Of a stretch of DNA of 64,000 bases, positions 17,233 through 25,948 are shown one piece after another; position 1 is the stretch's first letter, and each line of letters begins with the position of its first letter. The position numbers were made by a program, and so were the translations under genes. Source of the stretch: Aliarcobacter cryaerophilus ATCC 43158 (GTDB taxonomy: Bacteria; Campylobacterota; Campylobacteria; Campylobacterales; Arcobacteraceae). Location of the stretch: positions 930,001-994,000 of the forward strand of contig NZ_CP032823.1 of the NCBI RefSeq assembly GCF_003660105.1, read 5' to 3'. The notes under the pieces were generated by a model. The model worked only from the letters and a program-made list of their open reading frames with translations, ran no database searches and was not told where the DNA came from.

Positions 17233-18438
17233 TTATTCATTTCTTAAAACATCAATAACATCTATTTTTGTAGCCCTACTAGCTGGATAAAAAGATGATA
17301 ATAATACAATAACAATAGACCCAACAACAATATATATAAAATCTGTAACAGCTAAATCTAGTGGTAATTTAGCACTCCCATAAACATCAGCAGGTAAGCT
17401 TACTATATCAAAAGTATCAAGTAAAAAATATCCAATAAACCCTAAAATAATACCTAAAATAATACCACCAAAACCAATAGCCATACCAACTTTAAGAAAA
17501 ATAGATTTTATCTCTTTTGCACTAGTACCCATTGATAAAAGAAGTGCTATCTCTTTTCTTCTACTCATTACAGTCATTAGTAAAGATGAAATTATATTTA
17601 ATGAAGCAACTAAAATAATTAACATTAAAACTATAAAAAGAGCTGTTTTTTCCATCTTCATAGCAGCAAAAAAGTTTCCATTTTGTTGCCACCAACCAAC
17701 AACACCAACTCTTTTATCTTGTAAAAAAGTTCTTAGTTTTTCAATATCAACAAAAGCATCATCTGAGTGTACATGAATACCATCGTAAGAGCCAATATCT
17801 TTTTGAAGAAGAGTTTGTAAAGCTTCAATAGTTGTGTACATATATGCCTTATCGTACGCACTAAGACCAGAGTTAAATGATGAGATATAGTCAAACCTTT
17901 TCATTTTTGGCATAAGTGAAAAACCAGCTGGATTTAACTCTGTAAAATATAGAGTTAATTTACTATTTTGCGTAAGAAGAAGTTTGTCGCTTATTCCAAC
18001 ACCTGTTATTATGTCAAATTTACTAAAATTAAAATCTCTTAAAGCCTCTTTGAAAATAGGGTTAATTTTTGCCTCTTTTTCTGGGATTACTCCAAAAATC
18101 ATTCCACCACTCATATTGTTTGCGTTTTGAACAATAGCTTGAGTTGATATAAATGGAGAAAATTTAAGATCTTTGAAATTCGCTTCAAGATCTAAGAGTA
18201 AATCTTCATTTACACTATTTGCACTTTTTGAGTAGATAGTTAGTGGATAGTTCATAGTAAAAAGTTTTCTTTCAAACTCTTTTGCTGTCCCATTCATAAT
18301 TGCCATTGATAATATTAGTACCATAACTCCAATAGCAACTCCAATAAAAGCTAAAATAGCACTAATAGAGATAAATGGATTCTTTTTATCAAACTTTAGA
18401 TACTTTTTAACTATAAAATTTATTAATTCTTTATTCAA
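17233..18438 (-). CDS. LolC/LolE-family lipoprotein-releasing ABC permease
   Basis: A 401-residue inner membrane protein with four membrane helices: one near the N-terminus (about 22-48) and three in the C-terminal FtsX-like domain (about 270-300, 315-345 and 365-390). A large periplasmic domain lies between. The start FIVKKYLKFDKKNPFISISAILAFIGVAIGVMVLI has the family look, and SRRKEIALLLSMGTS is the coupling motif. LolC/E with LolD extracts lipoproteins from the inner membrane and passes them to LolA. It starts 1 bp after secA in the same operon, with lolA divergent on the other side of secA. Confidence 0.85.
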   Translation of the reverse strand: MNKELINFIVKKYLKFDKKNPFISISAILAFIGVAIGVMVLILSMAIMNGTAKEFERKLFTMNYPLTIYSKSANSVNEDLLLDLEANFKDLKFSPFISTQAIVQNANNMSGGMIFGVIPEKEAKINPIFKEALRDFNFSKFDIITGVGISDKLLLTQNSKLTLYFTELNPAGFSLMPKMKRFDYISSFNSGLSAYDKAYMYTTIEALQTLLQKDIGSYDGIHVHSDDAFVDIEKLRTFLQDKRVGVVGWWQQNGNFFAAMKMEKTALFIVLMLIILVASLNIISSLLMTVMSRRKEIALLLSMGTSAKEIKSIFLKVGMAIGFGGIILGIILGFIGYFLLDTFDIVSLPADVYGSAKLPLDLAVTDFIYIVVGSIVIVLLSSFYPASRATKIDVIDVLRNE

Positions 18439-18439
18439 A

Positions 18440-21046
18440 TTAAATTCCTGCTACCAAGCCTCTTTTAGGACCACTTTTCCCACAACACTGTTTGTATTTC
18501 AATCCACTTCCACAAGGACAAACTTCATTTCGAGATATCTTTTTTTCACTACTTTTTACAGCTTCTTGCGCAAGATTTGTAGTTATATGCTCATTTGACT
18601 TTTCCATAGTAGCTTTTATTTTTTCTAGTGCTTCTTGCTCTTCTTTACTTTGAAGTTGGATTGTAAAAAGAATTTTTATAATTTCTAGTTTAATATTTGC
18701 AACCAAATCTATAAACATATTATAAGACTCTTTTTTATACTCAACTAGTGGATCTTTTTGGTTATATCCTCTAAGTCCAATTCCAGTTTTAAGAGTGTCC
18801 ATAGAGTAAAGATGCTCTCTATAAGCATTGTCTAAAATTTGAAGATATAAGATTCTTTCAATTTCAGCTTTTTGTTTCTCTCCTGCTTGGCTCATTTTTT
18901 GTTCATAAACATCTTTTAAAATTTGAACTAATCTATTTTCTAAATCTTCATAATCTTCACTTTTTATATCTTCAACTTTTACTATAAAATGAAGTTCCTC
19001 TTTAAGTCTTGCTATTAGTTGTTCATAATCAAACTCATCTTCATTTAATACTTGAGTAATATTTAATTCAGACAAAAGATTTTGAACATATTCAACTCTA
19101 TTTTCATCTATTTTAGAAGTTATGTCATAATCCTCTTTTAGAAGATCATTTCTAAATGCATAAATTACTTTTCTTTGCTCATTTGCAACATCATCATACT
19201 CTAAAAGATGTTTTCTACTTTCAAAGTGCATAGCTTCAACTTTCTTTTGAGAGTTTTCAACAGCTCTTGTAACCATTTTTGATTCAATAAACTCTCCTTC
19301 TTTTATTCCTAATCTTTCCATAATAGATTTTATTCTATCACTTCCAAATATTCTTAAAAGATTATCTTCTAAACTCAAATAAAATTGAGACTCTCCAACA
19401 TCACCTTGTCTTCCACTTCTTCCTCGAAGTTGGTTATCAATTCTTCTACTTTCATGTCTTTCTGTTCCAATAATTGCTAATCCACCAAGTTCTAATATTT
19501 CAGGTGTTAACTTAATATCAACTCCTCTTCCAGCCATATTTGTAGCAATAGTAACAGCACCTTTTTGACCAGCATCAGCAATTATTTTTCCCTCTTTTTC
19601 GTGTTGTTTTGCATTTAAAACAGTATGAGGAATTTTTTTATCTGATAAAATTTTATGAAGTTTTTCACTCTTTTCAATACTTGCAGTTCCCACAAGTACA
19701 GGTTGTCCTTTTTCGTGATAATATTTTATTTTTTCACAAACTGCCTCAAACTTTTCTCTTTCACTTTTATAGATTAAATCACTTTTATCAACTCTTTTAA
19801 CAGCTACATTTGTAGGAATTGATACAACATCAAGATTGTAAATTTGTGCAAATTCTGTTGCCTCTGTTTGGGCTGTTCCTGTCATTCCTGAAAGTTTTTT
19901 ATACATTCTAAAGTAGTTTTGATATGTTGTATCTGCTAAAGTTTGACTTTCATCTTGAATAGCAACATTTTCTTTTGCTTCAAGTGCTTGGTGAAGTCCT
20001 TCACTAAATCTTCTTCCTTCACTAAGTCTTCCTGTAAATTCATCTACAATAATAATTTGATCATCTTTTACAACATAATCAACATCTTTTTGGAAAATAT
20101 AGTTTGCTTTAAGTGCTTGATCAAGAGAGTGTGATAGCATAGCATTTTCAATAGAGTAAAGATTTTCAACACCAAAAAGCTCTTCTGCTTTTATATGACC
20201 ATCTTCTGTTAAACTTACAGCTCTATTTTTTTCATCTACAATAAAATGTCCAGTTGTAGTTGGTTTTTCACTAGCATTTTTTGGTTCTATTAATTCTCCA
20301 CGAACTAATTTTAATGCTATCTCATTTGCTTTTATATAGTTTGAATTTTTGTGATTTGTTGGACCACTAATAATCAAAGGAGTTCTAGCTTCATCTATTA
20401 AAATAGAGTCAACTTCATCTACAATTACAAAGTGATGACCTCTTTGAACTTTGTCTTTTAAATCATAAACCATATTATCTCTTAAAAAATCAAAACCATA
20501 AGAGCTATTTGTTCCATAAGTAATATCACAATAATATTGTTCTCTTCGTGTATCATCATCTCTTACTGCATCACTCAAAGCACCAACACTGTATCCTAAA
20601 AACTCATATAGAGGTTTTAGCTCATTTGCATCTCTAGAGGCTAGATAATCATTTACAGTTACAACATGCACACCTTTTCCGCTTAATGCATTTAAACAAA
20701 CAGCAATAGCACCAACAAGAGTTTTTCCTTCTCCTGTTTTCATCTCTGCTATATTTCCATCATTTAAAACCATAGCACCAATTAACTGTACATCATAAGG
20801 TCTAAGACCTAAACTTCTAACACTAGCCTCTCTTGTTATTGCAAAAACATCTTTTAAAACACTATCCAATGATTTTTCATCGTTTTGTACTTCTTTTTTA
20901 AACTCATTAAATTTGGCTTTAAGCTCATCATCGCTTAGCTTTGAGTATATCACTTCCAAATTTGTTATTTCGTTTGCTATATTTTTATATTTTTTTACAA
21001 CTCTATCATTTCTTGTACCAAAAACTTTTGAAAAAACATTTAACAT
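18440..21046 (-). CDS. secA: Preprotein translocase ATPase SecA
   Basis: An 868-residue motor ATPase of the Sec pathway. Walker A is MKTGEGKT (102-109), the DEAD-like motif is [20 protein letters not shown] (about 208-227), VNDYLA lies near 133, and helicase motifs such as GRAGRG-type blocks ([13 protein letters not shown] and RGRSGRQGD) lie in NBD2. The C-terminus has the zinc-binding SEC-C motif [13 protein letters not shown] that binds SecB and phospholipid. All elements are intact. It drives translocation of unfolded preproteins through SecYEG. It is divergent from lolA with 59 bp between the starts. Confidence 0.97.
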   Translation of the reverse strand: MLNVFSKVFGTRNDRVVKKYKNIANEITNLEVIYSKLSDDELKAKFNEFKKEVQNDEKSLDSVLKDVFAITREASVRSLGLRPYDVQLIGAMVLNDGNIAEMKTGEGKTLVGAIAVCLNALSGKGVHVVTVNDYLASRDANELKPLYEFLGYSVGALSDAVRDDDTRREQYYCDITYGTNSSYGFDFLRDNMVYDLKDKVQRGHHFVIVDEVDSILIDEARTPLIISGPTNHKNSNYIKANEIALKLVRGELIEPKNASEKPTTTGHFIVDEKNRAVSLTEDGHIKAEELFGVENLYSIENAMLSHSLDQALKANYIFQKDVDYVVKDDQIIIVDEFTGRLSEGRRFSEGLHQALEAKENVAIQDESQTLADTTYQNYFRMYKKLSGMTGTAQTEATEFAQIYNLDVVSIPTNVAVKRVDKSDLIYKSEREKFEAVCEKIKYYHEKGQPVLVGTASIEKSEKLHKILSDKKIPHTVLNAKQHEKEGKIIADAGQKGAVTIATNMAGRGVDIKLTPEILELGGLAIIGTERHESRRIDNQLRGRSGRQGDVGESQFYLSLEDNLLRIFGSDRIKSIMERLGIKEGEFIESKMVTRAVENSQKKVEAMHFESRKHLLEYDDVANEQRKVIYAFRNDLLKEDYDITSKIDENRVEYVQNLLSELNITQVLNEDEFDYEQLIARLKEELHFIVKVEDIKSEDYEDLENRLVQILKDVYEQKMSQAGEKQKAEIERILYLQILDNAYREHLYSMDTLKTGIGLRGYNQKDPLVEYKKESYNMFIDLVANIKLEIIKILFTIQLQSKEEQEALEKIKATMEKSNEHITTNLAQEAVKSSEKKISRNEVCPCGSGLKYKQCCGKSGPKRGLVAGI

Positions 21047-21105
21047 AAAATTAGTTCCTTTTCGTTATAATGAAGCAATTATTATATATAAAAAAAGGTT
21101 AAAAA

Positions 21106-21633
21106 ATGTTTTATAAGCTTATCTTTACTCTGTTTATTTTTTCAAGCTTCAGTTTTTCTTCAAGTGATATTCAAAATCTGAAAAGTTTTCAATCAAAATT
21201 TACTCAAACTATTACATCAAGTTCAAGTGATATCATAACTTATCAAGGTGAAGTTTTTATAAAAAGTAGTGGACAAATTTTGTGGAAATATAAAACTCCA
21301 GTCGTTAAAAATGTTTATATTGACAATAATATGGCAATAGTTGATGAACCAGAGTTAGAACAAGCTATTTTTACAACACTTGAAAATGAGATAAACATAT
21401 TAAAGCTTTTAAAAGAGGCTAAAAAGATTGATAACAATAACTATGTTTCAACAATAGATGGTACAAAATATCAAATCTCTATGAGTAGTAATAAAATAAA
21501 AAAAATAATTTATAAAGATACTCTTGACAATAATGTTGAAATAATTTTCTCAAATTCAATTCAAGATGAACCAATTGATGATAATATTTTTGTATTTGTA
21601 GCTCCTAGTAATTATGATTTAATAAGAAAATAG
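21106..21633 (+). CDS. lolA: Periplasmic outer-membrane lipoprotein carrier LolA
   Basis: A 175-residue periplasmic protein with a signal peptide (about residues 1-19). LolA hallmarks are FQSKFTQTI early in the mature part, YQGEVFIKSSGQILWKYKTP, and a beta-rich body. LolA carries lipoproteins from LolCDE across the periplasm. An AAGG site and a TATAAT (21066-21071) precede the ATG. Its position opposite secA-lolE puts three envelope-export functions at one locus. No LolB is seen, which is usual in this phylum. Confidence 0.85.
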   Translation: MFYKLIFTLFIFSSFSFSSSDIQNLKSFQSKFTQTITSSSSDIITYQGEVFIKSSGQILWKYKTPVVKNVYIDNNMAIVDEPELEQAIFTTLENEINILKLLKEAKKIDNNNYVSTIDGTKYQISMSSNKIKKIIYKDTLDNNVEIIFSNSIQDEPIDDNIFVFVAPSNYDLIRK

Positions 21634-21634
21634 G

Positions 21635-21640
21635 TACAAT
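21635..21640 (+). promoter_or_regulatory. -10 box for rnpB
   Basis: TACAAT two bases after the lolA stop. The predicted start is near 21647, immediately before the P1 helix of RNase P RNA. Confidence 0.5.
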
Positions 21641-21647
21641 TTCGACC

Positions 21648-21964
21648 AAAGGTAGATAGACAATAGCTTGATTTCAAGAGGAAAGTCCGTGCTGCAGTGA
21701 AGCAAGGTTCCATCTAACGGATGGCTAGAGTAATCTAAGGGATAGTGCAACAGAAAGTATACAGCCAATTTTTTGGTGATGGTGAAACGGTAGAGTAAGA
21801 GCCTACCAGTGTTTTGAGTAATCTTAACAGCTTTGTAAACCCAACTTGTAGTAAGAAGACATGGTATTTAGCTTCACATTTTTCGTCTTCGCAGGAGTAT
21901 TAAAGTGATTTAATACCTAGATAAATTATTGTCAAATACAAAACACGGCTTATAATCTACCTTT
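21648..21964 (+). ncRNA. rnpB: RNase P RNA (class A)
   Basis: About 317 nt of non-coding sequence with the conserved RNase P blocks in order: GAGGAAAGTCCGTGC near 21679, AGGGATAGTGCAACAGAAAG near 21739, GGTGATGGTGAAACGGTAGA then GTAAGAGCCTACCAG near 21775-21811, TAAACCC near 21837, and a 3' ACACGGCTTATA near 21943. The ends pair to form helix P1: AAAGGTAGAT (21648-21657) with ATCTACCTTT (21955-21964). It is the catalytic subunit that matures tRNA 5' ends. It lies between lolA and a chemoreceptor gene with its own -10 box. Confidence 0.95.
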
Positions 21965-22054
21965 TTAAAATCTAATAAAAATCTATATAAAATTACAAAC
22001 AAACTTATAATTCTTTTGGTAAAATGATTTTCAATAAACACAAAAGGGTTTTTT

Positions 22055-24505
22055 ATGAAAAATTTATCAATACGAGTTAAGTTACTAAGCATTGTAATAA
22101 TTACTATTATATTAGTTTCTACTATAATAGCTACAAAGTCTATTTATGAGGTTAATAATCTTACAAATCAAACTATTGAAGAATATAAGCAAAGTGCTTT
22201 TAATTCAAGTATAGAAGAGTTAAAAAACTATACAGCATTTGCTCAAAATATTGCAAAAAGTGCCTATGAAGAAGCAAAAATTGAAAATATAAAAGCAAGA
22301 AAAGGTGCATATCTAAAATCACAAACTGATTTTTTGTTTGCAATGATATTAAAAATTTATGATGAACAAAAAAATAAAATGCCAGAAGCAGAACTAAAAA
22401 AAATCCTTTTAGAAGCTATTGGTTCTGTTAGATATGGAGAAGAAAATGATTACTTCTTTGTATATGATAAAAACTCTACAATACTAAAATTACCTTTAAC
22501 TCCAGAGAGAGAAGGTAGTAAAAACAATGGAAAACATATTTTAGAATTTATAAAAACTGCTTTTGAAAAAGGTGAAGGTTTTGTACCTTATGAACAAGTA
22601 ATTCCAGGTAAAGAACCTAGAGCAAAATTATCTAATATAAGGTTGTTTGAACCTTATGGTTGGGTTGTTGGAACAGGAGTTTATATAGACAATGAAGAAA
22701 AAGAGTTAAAAGCAAAAGCTTTAAATGAAATTTCAAAAATTAGATTTGGTCAAGATGGATATTTTTTTGTTTATGACTATGATGGTACAAATATAATGCA
22801 TCCAATAAATCCATCACTAATTGGAAAAAATCTAATTGAAAATAAAAGCCAAAAAGGTATTTATTATATAAAAGATTTAATAGAAGTTGCAAAAAAAGGT
22901 GGAGGAACAGTAATTTTTGATTTTCCAAAAAGTAAAGATGATCCGACTTTATATGACAAAATAGGGTATGCAGATGGGCTTCAAGAGTGGAAATGGATGA
23001 TTGGAACTGGAGTTTATGTTGATAATATTGAAAAAAATATTGAAATTATGCACAAAAACTCAAAAGAAAAAATTGCTTCTATTATTTTAGGAATAGTTAT
23101 TATTGCTATCGTTGTTTCGGTTATTTTAATTTTCCTTATCTCATTTTTTATTACAAAAGAGATTATATATCCTTTAGAAAGATTTGAAAGTGGACTTTTA
23201 TCATTTTTTAAATATCTAAATAAAGAGAGTTCAGATGTTTATAAAATAGAGATAAAATCTGAAGATGAAATAGGAATAATGACAAAAGTAGTAAATAAAA
23301 ATATTGAAAGAACAAACAATCTACTAAAACAAGATGAAGCCTTAATTAATAATGTAAAAGAGGTTGTTTCACAAATAAATAAAGGAAATTTAAGAGAAAG
23401 AATTGTTGCAAAGACAGATAATGATAGCCTAGAAGAGTTAAAAAATATTTTAAATGATATGCTAGAAATAATATCTAAAAAAGTAAACAATGATTTAGTT
23501 TCAATAGATCAAGTTTTATCTAATTATAAAGATATGGACTTTACAGCAAGAATAGATAACTCAACAGGTGATGTAGCAAAAGAGATAAATATTTTAGCAG
23601 ATACTATAAATCATCTTTTATTAGAAAATAAAATCAATGGACTTACATTAGAAGATAGTTCAAAAATTTTATTAGAAAATGTAAATAAATTAAATATTAG
23701 CTCTAATGAAGCAGCAGCAAGTCTTGAAGAGACAGCAGCTGCTTTAGAGCAAATTACTTCAAATATTAGAAACAATACTGAAAGTATTGCTAAAATGGCA
23801 AAATTATCAGATGGTGTTATTCGCTCTTCAAAAGATGGAGAAAATCTAGCAAATCAGACAACAAATGCTATGGATGAAATAAATAAAAAAGTAAATATGG
23901 TAAATGAAGCAATAAGTGTAATTGATCAAATAGCATTCCAAACAAATATTCTAAGTCTAAATGCAGCAGTTGAAGCTGCAACTGCAGGAGAAGCAGGAAA
24001 AGGATTTGCTGTAGTTGCTCAAGAGGTGCGAAATCTTGCGAGTAGAAGTGCAGAAGCTGCAAAAGATATAAAACATATTGTTGAAGAAGCTACTATAAAA
24101 GCAAATGAAGGAAAACAAATAGCTTCAAGTATGATATATGGGTACAAAGATTTAAGTGAAAATATTACTCAAACAATGAATTTGATATCTGATATTGAAA
24201 ATGCTTCTAAAGAGCAATTAATGGGAATAGAACAGATAAATGATGCAGTAAGCGAACTTGATCGTCAAACTCAACAAAATGCAATGGTATCATCTCAAAC
24301 TCATGATATAGCTTTGGTTACAGATGAAATAGCAAAAGGGATTGTAAAAGAGGCAAATTCAAAAGAGTTTATAGGAAAAGATAGTGCAAAAGCTAGAAAT
24401 TTTCATAAATCTACTATAGCTACAACTTCAAATAAAACACAAACTATAGAAAAAATTGAAAAAAAAGAGTCATCAAAACATATTGATGAATGGGAAAATT
24501 TCTAA
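22055..24505 (+). CDS. Methyl-accepting chemotaxis protein with tandem Cache sensor domains
   Basis: An 816-residue chemoreceptor: TM1 (about 9-28), two periplasmic single-Cache modules (about 60-210 and 215-335), TM2 (about 343-370), HAMP (about 370-430), a linker, and a signalling hairpin with the conserved tip [20 protein letters not shown]. The Cache modules each contain a YFFVYD block followed by a W-GTGVY block ([11 protein letters not shown] and [11 protein letters not shown]), so they look like an internal duplication. The last five residues, EWENF, match the CheR/CheB tethering pentapeptide of enteric receptors (NWETF). Cache_2-type domains often bind small carboxylates, but the ligand here is unknown. 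A TATAAT lies at 22006-22011. Confidence 0.9.
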   Translation: MKNLSIRVKLLSIVIITIILVSTIIATKSIYEVNNLTNQTIEEYKQSAFNSSIEELKNYTAFAQNIAKSAYEEAKIENIKARKGAYLKSQTDFLFAMILKIYDEQKNKMPEAELKKILLEAIGSVRYGEENDYFFVYDKNSTILKLPLTPEREGSKNNGKHILEFIKTAFEKGEGFVPYEQVIPGKEPRAKLSNIRLFEPYGWVVGTGVYIDNEEKELKAKALNEISKIRFGQDGYFFVYDYDGTNIMHPINPSLIGKNLIENKSQKGIYYIKDLIEVAKKGGGTVIFDFPKSKDDPTLYDKIGYADGLQEWKWMIGTGVYVDNIEKNIEIMHKNSKEKIASIILGIVIIAIVVSVILIFLISFFITKEIIYPLERFESGLLSFFKYLNKESSDVYKIEIKSEDEIGIMTKVVNKNIERTNNLLKQDEALINNVKEVVSQINKGNLRERIVAKTDNDSLEELKNILNDMLEIISKKVNNDLVSIDQVLSNYKDMDFTARIDNSTGDVAKEINILADTINHLLLENKINGLTLEDSSKILLENVNKLNISSNEAAASLEETAAALEQITSNIRNNTESIAKMAKLSDGVIRSSKDGENLANQTTNAMDEINKKVNMVNEAISVIDQIAFQTNILSLNAAVEAATAGEAGKGFAVVAQEVRNLASRSAEAAKDIKHIVEEATIKANEGKQIASSMIYGYKDLSENITQTMNLISDIENASKEQLMGIEQINDAVSELDRQTQQNAMVSSQTHDIALVTDEIAKGIVKEANSKEFIGKDSAKARNFHKSTIATTSNKTQTIEKIEKKESSKHIDEWENF

Positions 24506-24518
24506 AACTCTTAAAAAA

Positions 24519-24547
24519 TAAAAGTTGAGAATTAATCTCAACTTTTA
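24519..24547. terminator. Bidirectional terminator between the chemoreceptor and pepD
   Basis: A perfect 12-bp stem TAAAAGTTGAGA (24519-24530) with TCTCAACTTTTA (24536-24547) and a 5-nt loop. It sits between converging genes, with A/T runs on both sides. Confidence 0.75.
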
Positions 24548-24551
24548 AAGA

Positions 24552-25838
24552 CTATATACTATTTGCAATTTTTTTAACTATTTCAAAAACATTTTCAACA
24601 GATTTCTTATATACAAACTCTTTTTTTGAGTGAGGAAATTTTATAGTTGGACCAATAGAGGCTATTTTTAAATCTGGAAATTTATCTTTGAAAATAGCAC
24701 ACTCCAATCCAGCATGAATAGCTTCTAAAGATGCATTTGTATTAAAAGTTTTGTAAATATTGAAAACTTTTGATGTGAAATCATTTATATCAGGACTCCA
24801 AGCTGGATATTTTCCATAAGTTTCTACACTAAAATTGTTATTTATTAACTCTTTTTTTGTTTTCTCTTTTAACTCTTTTAGGTTCTCATTGTTCATAGAT
24901 CTAGCACTAAATTCAATAACAATTTCATCTATATTTGTCTTAATTAATGCTAGATTTATAGAGTCTTGAACTACATTTAACTCTTTATTAAAATCTCTTA
25001 CACCATTTTCAAAGTTGTATAAAAAATTAATAATTTCATCATCATAAATATTTAAATGTTCAGATTTTGTATTGATTCTCTCTATTTTCATATTATCATG
25101 AGTTTTTTGTGGAGTCTTTTTTGAAGCAATTATAGCTTTTACATTTGCAGGAATTGAGTTTATTCTCTCACCTCCATTTATATCCAATAGTTTTCCTTCA
25201 CACTCTTTTATAGCTTTTACAATTAGTTTTATAGCATTTGGAATGTTTTTATCTATATCAACACCACTATGTCCACCAGCTAGATTTGATATAGAAATCT
25301 CATATAAATCTAAATTTTCAATATTTGGTACTATTTTTTTATTTGAGTTTTTTGCAATAATATCAACTCCACCTGCACAACCAATACAAATTTTACCTTC
25401 TTCTTCACTATCAAGATTTAGCATATATTTAGAATTTATAGGAAGATTTAAAGTATTTGCACCTATAAGTCCTATCTCTTCATCACTTGTAAATAAAAAT
25501 TCACCATCAAAATTTTCATACATTAAAGCTATCATATATGAGCAACCAATTCCATTATCGGCTCCCAAAGTTGAATCTATTGCTTTTAAAGTTGTATCAT
25601 CTTCAATAATTTTAGGAATACAAAAATCATTTAAACAAACAATATCATAGTGAGATTGAAAAACTATATTTGCGTTTGAGTTCTCTTTTTTACATAAAAT
25701 ATTATTTGTTTCATCAACTAGACAAAGATATTCTAGTTTTTTAGATATTTCTTTCATATATTCTATAAATGCTTTATGATTTCCACTACATCTTTGAATT
25801 TTTGTAATCTCTTTAAATATTTCTAAAATTTTTGGCAT
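24552..25838 (-). CDS. pepD: Aminoacyl-histidine dipeptidase (M20 family, PepD-like)
   Basis: An M20-family zinc dipeptidase of about 428 residues. Motifs are FQSHYDIVCLND (metal His and Asp), LGADNGIG (bridging Asp), SDEEIGLIGA (catalytic Glu and metal Glu) and a late AIHAGLECAIF block with the final metal His region. The ATG at 25838 (MPKILEIFKEI) is preferred because the 12 codons upstream to 25874 add no family sequence. PepD hydrolyses Xaa-His and related dipeptides in the cytoplasm. It stands alone, between a terminator and ccsBA. Confidence 0.85.
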   Translation of the reverse strand: MPKILEIFKEITKIQRCSGNHKAFIEYMKEISKKLEYLCLVDETNNILCKKENSNANIVFQSHYDIVCLNDFCIPKIIEDDTTLKAIDSTLGADNGIGCSYMIALMYENFDGEFLFTSDEEIGLIGANTLNLPINSKYMLNLDSEEEGKICIGCAGGVDIIAKNSNKKIVPNIENLDLYEISISNLAGGHSGVDIDKNIPNAIKLIVKAIKECEGKLLDINGGERINSIPANVKAIIASKKTPQKTHDNMKIERINTKSEHLNIYDDEIINFLYNFENGVRDFNKELNVVQDSINLALIKTNIDEIVIEFSARSMNNENLKELKEKTKKELINNNFSVETYGKYPAWSPDINDFTSKVFNIYKTFNTNASLEAIHAGLECAIFKDKFPDLKIASIGPTIKFPHSKKEFVYKKSVENVFEIVKKIANSI

Positions 25839-25923
25839 ATTTATCTCTCTTTTATAAAACTTGAAAAAAAGCAATTTACATAAAAAGTATGTTTGCTTTT
25901 TTACAAAATTATGTCTTAAATAA

Positions 25924-25946
25924 AAAAAGGGCTTGAAGCCCTTTTT
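25924..25946 (-). terminator. Rho-independent terminator after ccsBA
   Basis: AAAAAGGGC (25924-25932) and GCCCTTTTT (25938-25946) form a 9-bp stem with a 5-nt loop. On the minus strand it follows the ccsBA stop by 2 bp and is followed by a T run. Confidence 0.85.
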
Positions 25947-25948
25947 AT

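Noticed and set aside
19609-20134. Two 63-aa plus-strand ORFs inside secA
   Set aside because: They are antisense to conserved secA sequence with no ribosome binding sites.
25839-25874. Upstream start for pepD
   Set aside because: It adds 12 hydrophobic and basic residues with no family similarity; the ATG at 25838 matches the expected N-terminus.
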